Assembly (NCBI GenBank): GCA_023489135.1
Contig: JAMDCE010000307.1
Location: 1-7,918 of the forward strand
Direction of reading: 5' to 3'
DNA length: 7,918 nt
Source: Chloroflexota bacterium
Lineage (GTDB): Bacteria; Chloroflexota; Chloroflexia; JAMDCE01
A model generated the notes under the pieces. That model did no database searches, was not told the origin of the DNA, and saw only the letters and a list, made by a program, of their open reading frames with translations. Positions 5,904-7,918 of this stretch are shown piece by piece. The first letter of the stretch is position 1. The number at the start of each line of letters is the position of its first letter. The position numbers were made by a program, and so were the translations under genes.

Positions 5904-6229
5904 TCAAACCAGACCGTTATCCCAGATCATTCTGGATACGATGAGCGAGGCGATAAGCCCAACGACAAATATCACTGTAAGAATCCACCAGGTAACTTTC
6001 TCCCTGTTGGTCGACGGGGAGTTGTACGCACCCAACAATCTCGAGCCCACCATGACACAGCAAATAAACGCAATTCCAGGGCCGAAAACCATGAACAAGG
6101 GTCTGACGAAGCACAGGTGGACCAGTGACCCCCTACCAGGGACAGGAACGCTCCACCGACCAGAACCAAAACCAGGCCGCCGCCTATAGCCTCGACGTCT
6201 TTGGGTCCGAAGGTACCACCTCGTCTCAA
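5904..6229 (-). pseudogene. Small three-helix membrane protein, frameshifted at a G run
   Basis: TTG at 6229 opens a frame with hydrophobic segment GGGLVLVLVGGAFLSLVG. After GGGGG (6129-6133) the hydrophobic reading continues one frame away as SLVHLCFVRPLFMVFGPGIAFICC and ends WWILTVIFVVGLIASLIVSRM...NGLV with TGA at 5904. One extra G in the run would join them into a 108-residue protein with three membrane helices. No family is recognised. The second part could alone be translated from ATG 6098 as a two-helix protein. It precedes the excisionase-like gene on the same strand. Confidence 0.55.
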
Positions 6230-6617
6230 ATAGATGTTAACTTCGCTTGCCTAGGTCTCTGACAGGCTTATCCCCTACGACACGTCCCATTCCACGTCCT
6301 GCCCATTGTCCAGTCCTTTTGGCAGTTCAGGAAGTCAAATACCCAGCCGGCCATCTCCTTTTAATGCTCCGAAAAGTACGAACAGCCATCCCCTTCTTTC
6401 GCGGTCAATTTAGTGTACAATCGTCCCTTTCTATTAGTAGTAGTTGGCGCGGTTGGCAAGCCCCTTCTAGAGTGTTGCATATCTTTGCAAAGCCGTAGCT
6501 TCGGTGAAAACTTCACAATATGTCAAAATTTGTCCTAGTGCACCCACGCTAGAATCGGTGAAATGGTCCAGCTTGGTTGGAGTCGTTCGGCCCTTTGCAC
6601 ACTAAGGAAATGCTCAA
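6230..6617. other. Intergenic stretch without a supported gene
   Basis: Nearly 400 bases between the membrane-protein start and the region read through past the nuclease stop. Open frames here are short and compositionally odd; a minus-strand stretch containing LPKGLDNGQDVEWDVS is closed by stops on both sides. A small palindrome, GTGAA-AAC-TTCAC, lies at 6514-6526 and resembles GTGAA-G-TTCAC at 6797-6807. No promoter or RNA is convincing. Confidence 0.4.
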
Positions 6618-6803
6618 TTACTTTGCTGTTCTCGAAGCACAAGAAACGCAGTTTGTGCTCCCGGTGGCAAGCGTCAGGTATCTAAGACGCTCACGACTAA
6701 GTTTTCGGCAGGAACCGATCAAATAGCTCCAATTGTCGACCCATTCCTTCGGTAGATCATCAAGCGAGAAAGGCCGCTCGGGGTTCTTTGTTCCATGTGA
6801 AGT

Positions 6804-7157
6804 TCACTTTATGCAAGCCTTCCCTACGTCCTGCCTCGTGGCGATCCAATAGCGAGGGCCGGTGTTCCTCTTGGACGAGCCCAGCCAGACGAATACCACG
6901 AACTGATTTGGCCCTGCAGTGGTGGCCCACTGTTCATGGTTCTCTCTTAATATAAAGGTCTCAGATCTGTCGGGGTGGCAGGACTTCACCTGAATGAAAC
7001 GGATCTCTGTCCCATCTTTGTTGCCGACCATGATATCATCGTCGGAGAAGTTCTCAGGCAGTAGCGTATTGGGGATCCCCCTCTTTGCCAGTTCAGCGGC
7101 AACATAGAGTTCGCCAGCTCGGCCACCAAGTTTCTTGATCCACTGCGGTGTTCGCAT
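6804..7157 (-). CDS. Small PD-(D/E)XK-like nuclease-fold protein, probably truncated by an in-frame TGA
   Basis: This 117-residue frame starts at ATG 7157, with GGAGG 5 nt upstream. The N-terminus, GGRAGELYVAAELAKRGI, is the first helix of the restriction-endonuclease-like fold with Glu16 and Glu22. DDDIMV follows (Asp41), and then IRFIQVKS (Gln56, Lys58), giving the D...QxK form of the PD-(D/E)XK site. WATTAGPNQFVVFVWLG and RYWIAT complete the core. Many small bacterial proteins of this type are of unknown function, some in defence or mobile regions. After TGA 6804 the same frame continues with protein-like sequence (NPERPFSLDDLPKEWVDNWSYL) to about 6714. This looks like the true C-terminus, so the stop may be a recent nonsense change. 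DNA or RNA cleavage is inferred, not shown. Confidence 0.68.
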   Translation of the reverse strand: MRTPQWIKKLGGRAGELYVAAELAKRGIPNTLLPENFSDDDIMVGNKDGTEIRFIQVKSCHPDRSETFILRENHEQWATTAGPNQFVVFVWLGSSKRNTGPRYWIATRQDVGKACIK

Positions 7158-7387
7158 CAATGCCTCCGACTTCTCTGATCGCGATGGATCCTGCCTTTTT
7201 CAAGTCTCGCGACCACGTGGGAGACTCTAGACGCGGCCAGCCATACTTGCCTGCCGGCGTGGTGAGCCGATGCTCCGGAGGTGCCCACTATTTCTTGTCC
7301 GGGACGCGGGGCGGATCAGGTTTTATACTGGTCTGCCTTGTCTCTCCAGGCCTTGCCGGTGGTCTTTCGCTTTCACGTACAGGCCGC

Positions 7388-7918
7388 TCAGCTGGTTGGA
7401 CCCGTTCGGTCTCTGGCTTCGGAGGAACTTGTTACTCTACCCACTCCGGGGTTTTCGCCTGGGTCGCCCTCGGCACAGTCAATACGCTCTTCACCATTAC
7501 TTTTGTTACCCCCTTCGTCTAGTGATGTCCCGGCAGTGTCTCCAAGGTCTTGAAAAGTGGTCAGATTCCATCCCAGATCGTGCTTATCTCGCGCCCTATT
7601 CTTGACGTAGGTATACACGGCAATGGTGTTGACTCCTGGATCAAGTTTGAAGTCATGGTGAATCTCTTCGCTCTCGCCGGGCTCAATGTCGCACTGGTTT
7701 TCTTCGAAGTTTATCCGGTGTGAACCCAACTGGCACCACCCAATTTCTATCCGAGGGTCGTGAATCTTCGCATCATCAACGAAGTTTTCGCAATTGTCGA
7801 TAGAAGCCATAACTTGGGGAATGAGTGGAAGCACCTGTTGAACCCTAGTCTGTGACCAGACCAACGAAAGCAGTACATCGCCGGTGTTTCGGACAACCAC
7901 GGTTACGTGGAACAACAC
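7388..7918 (-). CDS. Ig-like-domain hypothetical protein, 5' end outside window
   Basis: The frame enters from the right edge, so the true start is not seen. The visible 176 codons begin with a beta-rich domain: FHVTVVVRNTGDVLLSL, RVQQVLPLIP, EPGESEEIHHDFKLDPGVNTIAVYTYVKN, and a closing DLGWNLTTFQDL. I know this pattern from bacterial hypothetical proteins, without an assigned function. After residue ~125 the sequence becomes Gly/Glu/Asp-rich and looks disordered, ending in TGA at 7388. Another frame takes over at about 7425 and reads a Pro/Arg/Glu-rich tail to TAG at 7288, so the original C-terminus may lie there. Its link to the nuclease downstream on the same strand is unknown. Confidence 0.6.
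   Translation of the reverse strand: MLFHVTVVVRNTGDVLLSLVWSQTRVQQVLPLIPQVMASIDNCENFVDDAKIHDPRIEIGWCQLGSHRINFEENQCDIEPGESEEIHHDFKLDPGVNTIAVYTYVKNRARDKHDLGWNLTTFQDLGDTAGTSLDEGGNKSNGEERIDCAEGDPGENPGVGRVTSSSEARDRTGPTS

Noticed and set aside
6804..6806. TGA as selenocysteine or recoded stop
   Set aside because: No SECIS-like hairpin was evident and other genes here use TGA as an ordinary stop; mutation or sequence error is simpler.
1..7918. CRISPR array or insertion sequence
   Set aside because: No regularly spaced repeats, transposase motifs or terminal inverted repeats were found by reading both strands.

Overview
The window looks like accessory DNA from a moderately GC-rich environmental bacterium. 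The secreted SBBP-repeat protein and the DUF433/DUF5615 toxin-antitoxin pair are common in Chloroflexota and similar soil or water bacteria. That assignment is by family habit only; there is no marker gene. Every convincing larger gene lies on the minus strand.

Left part (1-2215). A secreted beta-propeller-type protein (SBBP repeats) starts at 1520 on the minus strand and runs off the left edge. Upstream of it are an 11-bp-period direct repeat, two overlapping inverted repeats and a doubtful small plus-strand ORF ending in a terminator-like hairpin.

Middle (2222-3700). A two-gene minus-strand module (MerR-HTH + DUF433 antitoxin, then a DUF5615 PIN-like toxin) has a good -35/-10 promoter. Directly upstream, on the plus strand, is the last ~40 residues of a tyrosine recombinase. 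A bidirectional hairpin terminator and a 45-nt 3' half of a tRNA-Arg(UCU)-like gene follow. Together they mark an integrative-element boundary at a tRNA attachment site.

Right part (3798-7918). The most interesting unit is a two-gene minus-strand operon. It encodes a membrane-anchored ubiquitin-like (beta-grasp, YukD/EsaB-like) protein followed by a stand-alone proteasome-like Ntn hydrolase. Once the initiator Met is removed, the hydrolase has Thr1, Asp17 and Lys33 in exactly the spacing of proteasome beta subunits. No E1, E2, JAB peptidase or ATPase unfoldase is visible here. Upstream lie a frameshifted excisionase-like HTH gene, a frameshifted three-helix membrane protein, a small PD-(D/E)XK-like nuclease with an apparent premature stop, and a 5'-truncated protein with an Ig-like domain. 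The cluster of disrupted frames suggests either a decaying island or indel errors in the assembly.
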